Part shown: positions 34,472-43,730 of the stretch, piece after piece | How positions within the stretch are numbered: the first letter of the stretch is position 1 | How the letters are laid out: each line of letters begins with the position of its first letter | Source of the DNA: Nitrospira sp. | Lineage (GTDB): Bacteria; Nitrospirota; Nitrospiria; Nitrospirales; Nitrospiraceae | Direction: 5' to 3' | DNA: 43,779 bases | Assembly (NCBI GenBank): GCA_030444405.1 | Contig: JARFPM010000050.1 | Coordinates: 1-43,779 of the forward strand | Made by a program: the position numbers and the translations under genes | Notes under the pieces: generated by a model | The model's input: the letters and a program-made list of their open reading frames with translations, nothing else | What the model was told of the DNA's origin: nothing | Database searches by the model: none

Positions 34472-34773
34472 CTATCCCTATCTCTTACTACCTCATCTTG
34501 AGCGCCTTCGTTTTCTTGACCGGCGTCGTAGGCGTGCTCATCCGACGCAATATCATCGCCATTCTGCTGTCGGTAGAACTGATGCTGAATGCCACCAACA
34601 TTAACTTCGTCGCCTTTTCCGACCACCTTCAGGATCTCGGTGGTCAAGTGTTCGTCTTTTTTGCCTTGACGGTGGCCGCTGCGGAGGTTGCAGTCGGACT
34701 CGCGATTATCATCGCCTTGCACCGATCGGGATCGACCATCAATGTGGAAGAGTTCAATCTGCTCAAATGGTAG
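34468..34773 (+). CDS. nuoK: NADH-quinone oxidoreductase subunit K
   Basis: The product has 101 residues and three helices, the usual NuoK size. The family marks are [29 protein letters not shown], with the essential Glu in the second helix (VELMLNA), and [15 protein letters not shown] with the second Glu. It contributes to a proton path next to NuoN. Its start overlaps the nuoJ stop. Confidence 0.96.
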   Translation: MTIPISYYLILSAFVFLTGVVGVLIRRNIIAILLSVELMLNATNINFVAFSDHLQDLGGQVFVFFALTVAAAEVAVGLAIIIALHRSGSTINVEEFNLLKW

Positions 34774-34794
34774 GCATGAAACATCCTGCTTACT

Positions 34795-34861
34795 GTTGAA
34801 TGTTCCGTGTCCAATGGTTCGGAGGCTTTTCCCAATCTTCACTCAACATTGAATATTTGAT
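34795..34861. repeat. Heptad array between nuoK and nuoL, GTTGAAT/ATTGAAT type
   Basis: The left arm (34795-34815) has units GTTGAAT, GTTCCGT and GTCCAAT. The right arm (34841-34861) has ACTCAAC, ATTGAAT and ATTTGAT and ends 3 bases before the nuoL ATG. The word differs from the CG arrays, but the two-arm layout and the position against the start codon are the same. Confidence 0.65.
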
Positions 34862-34864
34862 CTC

Positions 34865-36763
34865 ATGTTATACGCCCTCATCCCACTCCTTCCGTTGGCC
34901 GCCTTTCTCGTCCTAGGATTAGGCGGCTGGCGCATCAAAGACCGCGCCCACTTTGTCGCGGTTCCGGCTGTCGTGTTGTCGCTCGTCTTGTCGGTGGCGG
35001 CCTTTTTGGAAGTGGTAGTGTCCGGATCCGTCATTTCGGTTCAGCTGTATACCTGGCTGACATCCGGAAATCTCGATATTCACATCGGCCTCCACATCGA
35101 CCGGCTGACCGCCGTCATGCTCCTGCTGGTCACCGGTGTCAGCTCCCTCGTGCACGTCTATACGATCGGCTACATGCAGGGCGAGCCGGGCTATGCCCGT
35201 TTCTTCAGCTACATCGCCCTATTCACATTTTCCATGCTGATGTTGGTACTGGCCGATAACCTGCTGCAGCTTTTCGTGTTCTGGGAAGCCGTAGGACTCT
35301 GCTCCTATCTGCTGATCGGCCATTGGTACGAACGTGCTGCCGCCTGTGCAGCCGCCACCAAGGCATTCCTCGTGAATCGCGTGGGTGATTTTGGGTTCAT
35401 GCTGGGTCTTCTGCTCGTCTGGTACACCTTTGGTTCGCTGAACTACCTCGACATCTTTCCTGCCATCCATGAGGCGACGGATTTGACGATGAACCTCCTC
35501 GGCCCTTTCGGTGGGACATGGGAGGTTTCAGTCTTCACGCTCATCGCACTCTTGCTCTTCACCGGTGCAGTTGGCAAATCAGCCCAAGTTCCGCTTCACG
35601 TCTGGCTGCCTGATGCGATGGAAGGACCTACGCCGATTTCGGCCCTCATTCACGCCGCCACGATGGTCACAGCCGGCGTCTTCATGGTGGCGCGTCTTGC
35701 CCCGATCTATAACCTTTCTCCCACCGCGATGAGCGTGGTCGCTATTACAGGCGCAGCGACCATGGTCCTCGGCGCCACGATCGCGTTGACTCAAACCGAT
35801 ATCAAACGTGTCGTCGCGTATTCGACGGTCAGTCAGCTTGGTTACATGATCATGGCGTGCGGACTCGGAGCCTACGCCTCCGGTATGTATCACTTATTGA
35901 CTCACGGTGCCTTCAAGGCCTTGCTGTTTTTAGGCTGCGGCTCCGTGATCATTGCTCTGCACCATGAACAGGACATGAGACACATGGGTGGCCTCAAAGA
36001 CAAGTTGCCGATCACCTACTGGACGTTCGTCGTCGGCTCGCTGGCGTTGGCCGGATTCCCTCTCACGGCCGGATTCTTCAGTAAAGACGATATCCTCGTG
36101 TCTGCCTGGTCGTCCGGCGACCTTGGTCAGGTACTGACACTCTTCGGCCTGCTGACGGCTCTGCTGACCGCCTTCTACAGCTTTAGGCTCGTGTTCGTGA
36201 CTTTTTGGGGCCCTTCGCGTGTCGATCCGCACCACGCAGACCATGTCCATGAGCCATCACAGACAATGACGATGCCGCTCCTGATTCTGGCGCTGTTCAG
36301 CATTCTGACGGGTTATCTCGGCATCCCATCCTTCCTCGAGCCGGTGTTTTCAAGCGGACGCGATGCCGCTGCTCATCATGGCTCGGAGGGGCTCATGATT
36401 ATGGCAGCGGCGACGGCGATGGGTCTGCTCGGCATTGCCGCCGCCTATTATGTCTATGTGCTCAACCCCGATCTCCCGGAGCGCTTGGCTCGACAGTGGG
36501 GCAGCCTGTATCGCGGCTCGTTGAACAAATGGTATGTAGATGAAGCCTATGACCGCCTGTTTGTCAGGCCAACATGTACGGCTGCTTCGGAGCTATGGAA
36601 GCGGATCGACGTCAATCTTATCGATGGAGCCGTCAACGGCATCGCGCGTGGCATCGCGTGGGGAGGATGGCTGTTGAGGCTGGTCCAGAGCGGGCAGGCC
36701 CAGCACTATGCCTTGGCGATGGCTGTGGGAATCGTAATTCTAACGGCATACCTCCTTCTTTGA
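34865..36763 (+). CDS. nuoL: NADH-quinone oxidoreductase subunit L
   Basis: The product has 632 residues. It is an antiporter-like proton pump with about 16 helices, including the C-terminal lateral extension. Key places: the fifth-helix glutamate Glu141 (FWEAVGLCSYLLIGHWYER), the broken-helix lysine region GKSAQVPLHVWLPDAMEGPTP, SALIHAATMVTAGV, and FFSKDDIL with the later channel. Length is canonical; no extra antiporter subunit or second nuoM follows, unlike the two-NuoM complexes reported in some nitrite oxidisers. Confidence 0.95.
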   Translation: MLYALIPLLPLAAFLVLGLGGWRIKDRAHFVAVPAVVLSLVLSVAAFLEVVVSGSVISVQLYTWLTSGNLDIHIGLHIDRLTAVMLLLVTGVSSLVHVYTIGYMQGEPGYARFFSYIALFTFSMLMLVLADNLLQLFVFWEAVGLCSYLLIGHWYERAAACAAATKAFLVNRVGDFGFMLGLLLVWYTFGSLNYLDIFPAIHEATDLTMNLLGPFGGTWEVSVFTLIALLLFTGAVGKSAQVPLHVWLPDAMEGPTPISALIHAATMVTAGVFMVARLAPIYNLSPTAMSVVAITGAATMVLGATIALTQTDIKRVVAYSTVSQLGYMIMACGLGAYASGMYHLLTHGAFKALLFLGCGSVIIALHHEQDMRHMGGLKDKLPITYWTFVVGSLALAGFPLTAGFFSKDDILVSAWSSGDLGQVLTLFGLLTALLTAFYSFRLVFVTFWGPSRVDPHHADHVHEPSQTMTMPLLILALFSILTGYLGIPSFLEPVFSSGRDAAAHHGSEGLMIMAAATAMGLLGIAAAYYVYVLNPDLPERLARQWGSLYRGSLNKWYVDEAYDRLFVRPTCTAASELWKRIDVNLIDGAVNGIARGIAWGGWLLRLVQSGQAQHYALAMAVGIVILTAYLLL

Positions 36764-36797
36764 AGGCCACGATGAAAGCACTGAGGTTGAATTCCCG

Positions 36798-38408
36798 ATG
36801 ACTGGTTTCCCCTGGCTCACTCTATTGATCTTCATTCCGCTGGCCGGAGCCATTGCGGTCTTTGTCGTGAAGGAAACCTCTGTCCGGCTCACTGCCCTCG
36901 CCGTCACCGTCGCCGATCTTTTGATCTCATTGCCGCTCTGGTGGCTATTCGACCCATCGTCCGGTCAGATGCAGTTCATTGAATCGGCGCGGTGGATTCC
37001 GTCGCTATCCATCAACTACCGGCTTGGTCTTGATGGCATCAGCCTGCCGCTGGTCCTCATGACGACGATCTTGATGCCTCTCTGCATTTTGATCTCCTGG
37101 CACTCGATTGAAACAAGGATTCAGAGTTTCATGGCCATGCTGCTGATCATGGAAGGTGCCATGATCGGCGTGTTCTCAGCCTTGGATTTTGTGCTGTTCT
37201 ATGTGTTTTGGGAAGCGATGCTGATCCCGATGTATCTCTTGATCGGGGTCTGGGGAGGACCGAATCGGCTCTACGCCGCGATTAAATTCTTTCTTTATAC
37301 CCTGGCCGGCAGCGTCTTGCTGCTGGTCGCAATTTTGGTGCTCTATTTCCAGGGTGGCCATACATTCGACATTCTGCAATTAAGCCAAGGCACCTATTCC
37401 AAGTCGCTGCAATTCTGGCTCTTCCTCGCGTTCTTCGCCGCATTCGCCGTCAAGGTTCCTATGTTCCCGTTCCATACCTGGCTGCCCGATGCGCACGTGG
37501 AAGCGCCGACGGCCGGCAGCGTCATACTCGCCAGCGTGCTGCTCAAGATGGGCACCTATGGCTTCTTGCGTTTCAGTTTGCCGATGTTGCCGGACGCCTC
37601 TCAAGCGTTTACGCCGTTGATGGTGATCCTTTCGATCATCGCCATCATCTATGGAGCGTACATGGCACTGGCCCAGGCCGACCTTAAAAAGCTCATTGCC
37701 TATTCGAGTGTGAGCCACATGGGGTTCGTCACGCTCGGCCTGTTCATGTTTAATATTCAAGGAATCGAGGGCGCCGTGATGCAGATGGTGAATCACGGCA
37801 TCACCACCGGCGGGCTCTTTCTCTGCGTGGGGCTGATTTACGAACGCACCCACAGCCGACAGATCGCCGACAACATTGGGTTGACCAAGCCGATGCCGCG
37901 ATATGCGACGTTTCTGGTCATTTTTGCCTTGTCTTCATTGGGACTTCCCGGCACAAACAGTTTCGTCGGGGAGTTTATGGTTCTTGCAGGCACCTTTCTC
38001 TGGAGCAAGATCGCCACGGCCCTTGCCTCGTTGGGAATCATTCTCGCCGCCGCCTACTTACTCTGGATGGTTCAACGCGTCGCCTTCGGCGTCCCCAACC
38101 CGCATATGCTTCCGAAGCTTCGCGATCTCAACCTGCGTGAGATGGTCACACTGGTTCCCCTCGTCGTGTTGATCTTTGTGATCGGGTTGTTCCCTAACCC
38201 CATCCTGACTCGCATGCACCCAAGCGTCGAGAAGGTCATTGCGCGCGTCTTGCCATCGACTCCAGAGGAACCTTCAGCCGTGAGTCAGCTCGATTCGCCT
38301 GCTTCGTCTCTAGCAGTCATCGATTCGGCAACCAGCTTCATGCCCAATCGAGGCACAAGCGACCGATCACGCCTCATGTCCAATCCGGCGGAGGTGCATC
38401 AGCCATGA
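36798..38408 (+). CDS. nuoM: NADH-quinone oxidoreductase subunit M
   Basis: The product has 536 residues and about 14 helices. Glu139 is in FYVFWEAMLIPMYLLIG. The channel region reads AVKVPMFPFHTWLPDAHVEAP followed by LASVLLKMGTYG. The C-terminal ~50 residues are a Ser/Pro-rich soluble extension (TPEEPSAVSQLDSPASS), somewhat longer than usual. It ends in ATGA overlap with nuoN. Confidence 0.95.
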   Translation: MTGFPWLTLLIFIPLAGAIAVFVVKETSVRLTALAVTVADLLISLPLWWLFDPSSGQMQFIESARWIPSLSINYRLGLDGISLPLVLMTTILMPLCILISWHSIETRIQSFMAMLLIMEGAMIGVFSALDFVLFYVFWEAMLIPMYLLIGVWGGPNRLYAAIKFFLYTLAGSVLLLVAILVLYFQGGHTFDILQLSQGTYSKSLQFWLFLAFFAAFAVKVPMFPFHTWLPDAHVEAPTAGSVILASVLLKMGTYGFLRFSLPMLPDASQAFTPLMVILSIIAIIYGAYMALAQADLKKLIAYSSVSHMGFVTLGLFMFNIQGIEGAVMQMVNHGITTGGLFLCVGLIYERTHSRQIADNIGLTKPMPRYATFLVIFALSSLGLPGTNSFVGEFMVLAGTFLWSKIATALASLGIILAAAYLLWMVQRVAFGVPNPHMLPKLRDLNLREMVTLVPLVVLIFVIGLFPNPILTRMHPSVEKVIARVLPSTPEEPSAVSQLDSPASSLAVIDSATSFMPNRGTSDRSRLMSNPAEVHQP

Positions 38409-39871
38409 CCTTCTCCGTTGGTGACCTGTTCCTCATTTTGCCGGAGCTGTTGGTCATCACCGCTGCCTGCATCGTGCTTGTGCTCGATCCGGTGCTGCGC
38501 CCATCCGACAAGGATGGGCTGGTATGGTTGAGCCTGGGAACAATCGCCATTTGCATGGGGCTGACAGCTTCGCAGATGGGGGCTCATGCTGAGGCCTTTA
38601 GTGGACTGGTCATCATCGACGCCTATGGAGCATTTTGGAAACTGCTGCTCTACTTCGTCACCGGCCTCACCATTCTCCTTTCGCATTCGTACCTCAAAGA
38701 AGAGCGGCTGTACCTCGGTGAATACTATGGCTTTGTCCTGCTCGCGCTCTCAGGGATGATGGTGATGGTATCGGCAGCTGACTTACTGACGATCTATCTT
38801 GGGACTGAACTCATGTCCCTCCCGCTGTACGTGATGGTAGGCCTAAAACGATCGGAACCTCGTTCGCTCGAAGCCTCGGCCAAATACTTTGTACTGGGCG
38901 CGTTTTCGTCCGGCATTCTCTTGTACGGTATCTCACTCCTCTACGGCGCCACCGGAAGCACCAGGCTTCCGGCAATTGCCACAGCGATCGCCGGGCAGAG
39001 TCTGGACGACCCGCTACTGTTGTTTGCGACGATCCTGCTCGCGGTTGGATTCGGGTTCAAACTCGCCGTGGTGCCGTTTCACATGTGGACACCGGACGTC
39101 TATCAAGGCGCCCCGACCTCGGTCACCGCGTTCATGGCAGTCGCATCAAAAGCTGCCAGCTTCGGCGCGTTCCTCCGCGTGTTCATCGAGGGATTGGGAG
39201 GCTTGAAGGCCAACTGGTCGGCGATCTTCCTGCTGCTCTGCCTCGCCACCCTGGTGTTGGGAAATGTCGTTGCCTTAGTGCAGACGAATATCAAACGCAT
39301 GCTGGCGTACTCGAGCATTGCTCACGCCGGCTATGCCTTGATCGGCGTGGTGGCAGCCGGACGACTCGGCAGCTCATCCGGTGTCGCAAGCGTGCTGCTC
39401 TATCTCGCGCTTTACACATTCATGACCTTCGGCGCGTTCGCTATTGTCGCCATGCTTCGCAAAGACGGGATTGAAGGAGAAGAGATCGAGGACTTCACCG
39501 GTTTGTCCAAACGCCATCCCGTAGCGGCGTTGCTTATGTTGCTCTTCATGGTGTCGTTGGCAGGCATTCCTCCGACCGCAGGGTTCATTGGGAAATTTTA
39601 CGTCTTCATGTCCGCAGTGGAAGCCGGCATGACATGGTTGGCGGTTATCGCGCTGGTTTTTGCCGCTGTGTCGGCCTATTTCTACCTCCGGCTCGTGATG
39701 GTGATGTATATGCGTGAACCGGATGAGGCCATGGGCGTCGCTCCCCGATTGGTCATGTCGCCGACGTTCTCCATCGTGCTGGCCTGCGCGGTGGCTGGGG
39801 TGGTGATCTTTGGGATTTACCCCAATCCACTTGTGAACCTCGCCATGCAAGCCGTATTGACATTAAGATGA
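38405..39871 (+). CDS. nuoN: NADH-quinone oxidoreductase subunit N
   Basis: The product has 488 residues and about 14 helices. Glu135 is in IYLGTELMSLPLYVMVG. The channel region is FKLAVVPFHMWTPDVYQGAP followed by AFMAVASKAASFG. It is the last subunit gene of the operon and overlaps nuoM by 4 bases. No terminator was seen in the 73 bases before the next gene, so read-through into the YihY-family gene is possible. Confidence 0.95.
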   Translation: MTFSVGDLFLILPELLVITAACIVLVLDPVLRPSDKDGLVWLSLGTIAICMGLTASQMGAHAEAFSGLVIIDAYGAFWKLLLYFVTGLTILLSHSYLKEERLYLGEYYGFVLLALSGMMVMVSAADLLTIYLGTELMSLPLYVMVGLKRSEPRSLEASAKYFVLGAFSSGILLYGISLLYGATGSTRLPAIATAIAGQSLDDPLLLFATILLAVGFGFKLAVVPFHMWTPDVYQGAPTSVTAFMAVASKAASFGAFLRVFIEGLGGLKANWSAIFLLLCLATLVLGNVVALVQTNIKRMLAYSSIAHAGYALIGVVAAGRLGSSSGVASVLLYLALYTFMTFGAFAIVAMLRKDGIEGEEIEDFTGLSKRHPVAALLMLLFMVSLAGIPPTAGFIGKFYVFMSAVEAGMTWLAVIALVFAAVSAYFYLRLVMVMYMREPDEAMGVAPRLVMSPTFSIVLACAVAGVVIFGIYPNPLVNLAMQAVLTLR

Positions 39872-39944
39872 AACCGCTGCAATAGCCTTCCAGCTTTGCT
39901 CTCGCATCGCTCATATTGCGCCAATGACTCGCATGTGAGACCTC

Positions 39945-40793
39945 ATGAATGTCCTCCGCTTCCTTCTTGATGTCTTGAATGCATTCTTACGGCAGGGCTG
40001 TGCCAGCCTCGCGGCATCTTTGGCTTTTTTCTCGCTGCTCTCGCTCTTTCCACTCGCGTTTCTCCTCCTGTACGGGGTGAGCTTCTTCGTCAGCCAGGAG
40101 GTCATCGGCGAACAGTTTATGCTGAGCTTCCTCAAGGGATTTTTGCCGTCATTGGGCGAACGGCTGGCTGAGGAACTTCATCGGATCAGCGTGTTGGAAA
40201 GTGTGCGCTGGCTTGTATTTCTGTCGTTCTTCTGGTTCGGTGGGCTCGTCTTTTATGAGTTGGACTATACGCTCAACGTGGTCTTCGAAAGTATGCACCA
40301 GCGCCATCCGCTGATTTCCACCGCTATCTCCCTCGCGCTGGTCGGATCTACCGGACTTCTGTTGCTCATTGCTTATGTCGGCACACAAACCATCACCTTT
40401 TTAACCGCCTACGCACCCAGGCTCTGGGGGCTCGATCTCGTGGCACTGGCTGCCCATGATTTTCATCTGACTTACACTTTGCCTTTTACCCTCTCATTCC
40501 TGTCAGTCAGCCTGTTATACCGCCTTGTTCCTCGCCGCCGTCCACGGTGGCGAGCCGCCATGGCCGGAGCCCTGACCTTCGCCGTACTCTGGGTCTCGGC
40601 CAAGTTGTTGTTTATCAACTATAGCGACTATGCGACGGTCTACGCTCGGCTCTATGGATCGTTGCTGGAAGTCGTCCTCTTGCTGCTGTGGGTCTATTAC
40701 TCTTCTGTCCTCTTACTGTTCGGCGGCATCATCGCCCACAAACTCCAACGGCTCACCCGCTCGTCGCCTAAGCGGCCGGCCGATAGGCTTTAG
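39945..40793 (+). CDS. YihY/BrkB-family inner-membrane protein
   Basis: The product has 282 residues and about six membrane helices. Family marks are ASLAASLAFFSLLSLFPLAFLLL at the N-terminus, FWFGGLVFYELDYTLNVVF, and the C-terminal YARLYGSLLEVVLLLLWVYYSSVLLLFGGIIAH. Members were once called ribonuclease BN by mistake; their true function is uncertain (transport has been suggested). It follows nuoN by 73 bases on the same strand, but there is no evidence that it serves complex I. Confidence 0.85.
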   Translation: MNVLRFLLDVLNAFLRQGCASLAASLAFFSLLSLFPLAFLLLYGVSFFVSQEVIGEQFMLSFLKGFLPSLGERLAEELHRISVLESVRWLVFLSFFWFGGLVFYELDYTLNVVFESMHQRHPLISTAISLALVGSTGLLLLIAYVGTQTITFLTAYAPRLWGLDLVALAAHDFHLTYTLPFTLSFLSVSLLYRLVPRRRPRWRAAMAGALTFAVLWVSAKLLFINYSDYATVYARLYGSLLEVVLLLLWVYYSSVLLLFGGIIAHKLQRLTRSSPKRPADRL

Positions 40794-40834
40794 TCTAGAA
40801 GTTGGAGCGAATGACAGACGGCGAGTGCGGGTCG

Positions 40835-41995
40835 TTAGCGGGCGGAAGAGCCACGTAGCTGCAAAAAATGCACGATGGCTGAATGGGTGACGAGTCCGAC
40901 AATTTCCCCGTCCTGCATGACGACTAAGCGATCCCATCTTTCACGGGCCATACGCTCCATAGCATGAATCACAGGAATGTCCGGCTCAATCACCAAAGAT
41001 TCCGAACGTGAGCGCATGACCTGTTCGACCCGGCGCCAGGGCCAGAGCGACGACGGCACGTTTTGAATCTCGAACACGGTGATGAGTCCCACCAGTCGCC
41101 CATCCTCCAACACCGGAAATCCGCCGTAGCCGTAGGACTGGAAATACCGGTTCACCGCCTCATCCAGCGTGCACTGCCACGGAATCGAAATGACCGTCGT
41201 CACCATCAAATCCCGAATAGGGACCGTCGCCAGTGACTGACGTATGACGGCTTGACGACGACTCGCCAATGCCGTGGCGAAGAGAAACATGCCGATGACG
41301 AGGATCCATCCGCCGTTGGATGCCATTGAGGCAGGCAATTCGCCCCTCACGGTTCCGTACATCACGACAAGCCCGACCAGTCCGAGCATCAATCCAAATG
41401 CGAGGCCGACCCCTGCGGCTTGTTTGGTAGCCCGATAGAAATCGTTTCCCCATGCCCACAATCCCGCACGCAAAACCCGCCCACCGTCTAACGGAAAACC
41501 AGGAATCAGGTTGAAGAGCCCGAGTTGCATATTGACGAAACCCAGCAAGGCTCCGAGCATGATCAACCCCTGGAGGCCATGTTGCCGTTGAATCGCCTCG
41601 GCCAGCTCCACAAAGACAAAACAGAGACCACCGATCACAAAACTTACCGCCGGGCCGGCCAACGCAATGAGGAATTCCGCACGAGGCGTCGGGGCTTCCT
41701 TGCGCATGTGAGCCACACCGCCGAATAGAAACAACGTGATCTTCTCAATCGGGATGCGGTAGTACAACGCGACGTAGGAATGGCCGAGCTCATGTAAGAG
41801 TACGGAGAGGAATAACAGCACGGCTGCAATGCCGCCCATTGCCCAATAACGTTCGGGGGTGAGCCCAGGCAAACTTTCCGGCAGATATCCAGTCGAGAGA
41901 GACCAGGTTACCAAAAGAAAGACCAGAAACCATGAGGCATGGACGCGGATCGGAATTCCCAACGCTCGGCCGATTTCCCAGGAAGGCATATTCAT
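40835..41995 (-). CDS. Site-2 protease family (M50) metalloprotease with CBS pair
   Basis: The product has 386 residues. The zinc site is HELGH (residues 68-72), with the third ligand in NLIPGFPLDGGRV (Asp170). There are six predicted helices up to ~245, then two CBS domains (~256-380: RDLMVTTVISIP...GGFPVLEDGRLVGLITVFE and MRSRSESLVIEPD...DRLVVMQDGEIVGLVTHS). This is the group of S2P proteins that cleave substrates inside the membrane, with CBS domains likely sensing adenine nucleotides. The substrate is unknown. The gene is convergent with the YihY gene and divergent from the deacetylase gene 69 bases away. Confidence 0.9.
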   Translation of the reverse strand: MNMPSWEIGRALGIPIRVHASWFLVFLLVTWSLSTGYLPESLPGLTPERYWAMGGIAAVLLFLSVLLHELGHSYVALYYRIPIEKITLFLFGGVAHMRKEAPTPRAEFLIALAGPAVSFVIGGLCFVFVELAEAIQRQHGLQGLIMLGALLGFVNMQLGLFNLIPGFPLDGGRVLRAGLWAWGNDFYRATKQAAGVGLAFGLMLGLVGLVVMYGTVRGELPASMASNGGWILVIGMFLFATALASRRQAVIRQSLATVPIRDLMVTTVISIPWQCTLDEAVNRYFQSYGYGGFPVLEDGRLVGLITVFEIQNVPSSLWPWRRVEQVMRSRSESLVIEPDIPVIHAMERMARERWDRLVVMQDGEIVGLVTHSAIVHFLQLRGSSAR

Positions 41996-42064
41996 GAATC
42001 ACACCGTAACAGCCGAAACGTAAGGGGTCAATTCTTCTCCACCGGTTCAGGTATACTAGCCCTC

Positions 42065-42781
42065 ATGCGACGACAGTTTCTCCTACGTCTGGTGCTCGGC
42101 TTGTTAGCAGCGGCCCCTGGGCCATTCGTCCCTGTAGACGGGGTTGCTCAAGTTATCAAATCCGGCCCACCAACATGCCCGGGCGTGGCATTGACGTTCG
42201 ATCTCTGTCCCGTGCGGAAGGGGTCCGGGTACGACCAGCCCTTGATGGACTATCTGATCAAGCACCATATCCCGGCCACATTCTTCATGTCCGGCAAGTG
42301 GATGGCAAAACATGAACCGGAAGTGGAGCATTTGTTAGGCATTGGATTTTTCGAAGTGGGAACGCATGGTGAGGTGCATGCCCACCTTCCCATGCATGAT
42401 GCCGACGAACAGCGCACGGAGATCCTTGGCCCCGTCAGAATGCTGCAGGAATACTATGCCCGCGAGGCGACGTTGTTTCGGCCGCCGTATGGAGAATACA
42501 ACGACGTGACCGTCGCCGTGGTGAACATGCTCGGGCTTCGTTTCATCCAATGGAATATCGAATCGGGCGATCCGGACCCCACACTCTCTGCCCAGCAGAT
42601 TCTCACCAGAGTCACCACGCGTGCCAAACCAGGGAGCATCATCGTCTTCCACGCCAACGGCAAAGGCAAGCAAACCCGGCAGGTGATCGAACAACTCACA
42701 TCGGACATCCTGCCCCGGAAAGGACTCCAACCCATGACCGTCAGCGACCTATTGAACTGTACTCCCCGAGCCCATGACTGA
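42065..42781 (+). CDS. Secreted polysaccharide deacetylase (NodB-type)
   Basis: The product has 238 residues. ATG 42065 opens a signal peptide (RRQFLLRLVLGLLAAAPG). NodB motifs: TFDLC in place of TFDDG (the second Asp is Leu, seen in a known subgroup), GTHGEVHAH as the metal-histidine motif, RPPYGEYN, and a late FHANGKGKQTR. These enzymes remove N-acetyl groups from cell-wall or matrix glycans in the periplasm or outside. The last bases overlap the start of the next gene (42774), so the two are co-translated. Confidence 0.85.
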   Translation: MRRQFLLRLVLGLLAAAPGPFVPVDGVAQVIKSGPPTCPGVALTFDLCPVRKGSGYDQPLMDYLIKHHIPATFFMSGKWMAKHEPEVEHLLGIGFFEVGTHGEVHAHLPMHDADEQRTEILGPVRMLQEYYAREATLFRPPYGEYNDVTVAVVNMLGLRFIQWNIESGDPDPTLSAQQILTRVTTRAKPGSIIVFHANGKGKQTRQVIEQLTSDILPRKGLQPMTVSDLLNCTPRAHD

Positions 42782-43253
42782 CCCGGTTATCAGAAAGATG
42801 GATCCAGACGATCGCGAGACCGTCGTCCAACTGCTCGGTGAATCCGATCCTTGGAGAAGACTCGGTTACTCGGCGGACGATTGGAGCAGCATCTTTTGTC
42901 CGACTCCGCAGGGGCGAGATAGCTACGTCGCCCTCCTCGATGGGCGAGTGGCAGGCGTCGCCATCGTGAAACAGAAGTTTCTCTTGGGCGACTATCTGGA
43001 GCTCTTGGGAGTGGCGGTATGGGCTCGTCAAAAGGGAATCGGCGGTCAGCTGTTACGGCACATCGAGGAACTCGTCTTTAAGAGGACCAGAAACCTTTTT
43101 GCCTGTGTGTCGGATTTCAACAAACCCGCGAGGGCCTTCTACCAGAAACACGGCTATCAGGAAATCGGCCCCATGCCCAACTTTCTGATCCCCGGCAGCG
43201 CGGAGCTGTTGTTGCGGAAGACAGCGGGACCGGCGAGACGAAAAGGTCAATAG
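42774..43253 (+). CDS. GNAT-family N-acetyltransferase
   Basis: The product has 159 residues. It has the GNAT fold with acetyl-CoA loop RQKGIGGQLLRHIEE (about residues 84-98, motif A) and the C-terminal NKPARAFYQKHGYQEIG (motif B). The acceptor is unknown. It overlaps the deacetylase gene by 8 bases, so an envelope or matrix sugar or peptide substrate is possible, but the RimI-like small size fits many targets. Confidence 0.85.
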   Translation: MTDPVIRKMDPDDRETVVQLLGESDPWRRLGYSADDWSSIFCPTPQGRDSYVALLDGRVAGVAIVKQKFLLGDYLELLGVAVWARQKGIGGQLLRHIEELVFKRTRNLFACVSDFNKPARAFYQKHGYQEIGPMPNFLIPGSAELLLRKTAGPARRKGQ

Positions 43254-43299
43254 TTTTTGGTCACTCTTCACGGGTATGATGAGGGCATATTCTCTGTTC

Positions 43300-43327
43300 C
43301 AATGACCGTTGATCATTGACCAATGAC
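43300..43327. repeat. Heptad array at the start of the VOC gene
   Basis: Four consecutive 7-bp units are CAATGAC, CGTTGAT, then CATTGAC and CAATGAC. The last contains the ATG of the next gene (43323), so the array has become part of the coding start. The opposite array lies just after the same gene (43685-43730). Confidence 0.65.
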
Positions 43328-43679
43328 TGATTTGCGCGTCAAAAAGCTTCTCCACACCCGCATGCGGGTCAGCGATTTGGATGAGACCATCCGGTTTTAC
43401 ACGACCGTCTTGGGCCTTGAGGTTATCAACAGCGACGAACTGATTGAATTGACCAGTTTCCCTCCAAGTGGCCAGGTGAAAGTTCAGGAAGATCTCGTCC
43501 ATCTGGCCTTTCAAGTCGAAAGCCTCGACGAAACGATCGCCTTGCTCAATGCCCAGGGGGTCAAGATCACCGATGGCCCCACCACAACCTCTTCCGGCAG
43601 TCGATTCATCTTCATTGATGCGCCAGACGGCTATGAGATCGAGCTGATCGAACGGCCGGCCGGTGTGAAGATCGTCTAA
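43323..43679 (+). CDS. VOC-superfamily protein, glyoxalase I-like
   Basis: The product has 118 residues. The pattern is that of lactoylglutathione lyase relatives: LLHTRMRVSDLDETIRFYTTVLGLEV (first metal-ligand region, His11), VHLAFQVESLDETIALLNAQG, and the end FIDAPDGYEIELIER with the closing Glu ligand. In glyoxalase I this fold detoxifies methylglyoxal adducts. The protein is a little shorter than GloA, so the exact substrate is uncertain. The start codon lies in a heptad array and has no normal ribosome site. Confidence 0.8.
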   Translation: MTDLRVKKLLHTRMRVSDLDETIRFYTTVLGLEVINSDELIELTSFPPSGQVKVQEDLVHLAFQVESLDETIALLNAQGVKITDGPTTTSSGSRFIFIDAPDGYEIELIERPAGVKIV

Positions 43680-43684
43680 GATCA

Positions 43685-43730
43685 GTCATTGGTCATCCGC
43701 CCCCATGACCATTGACGATTGACTGATGAC
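43685..43730. repeat. Heptad array after the VOC gene
   Basis: The left arm has units GTCATTG and GTCATCC (43685-43698). The right arm has four units, among them CATTGAC and GATTGAC (43703-43730). The two arms are inverted relative to each other. No further gene is visible in the last 49 bases of the window. Confidence 0.6.
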
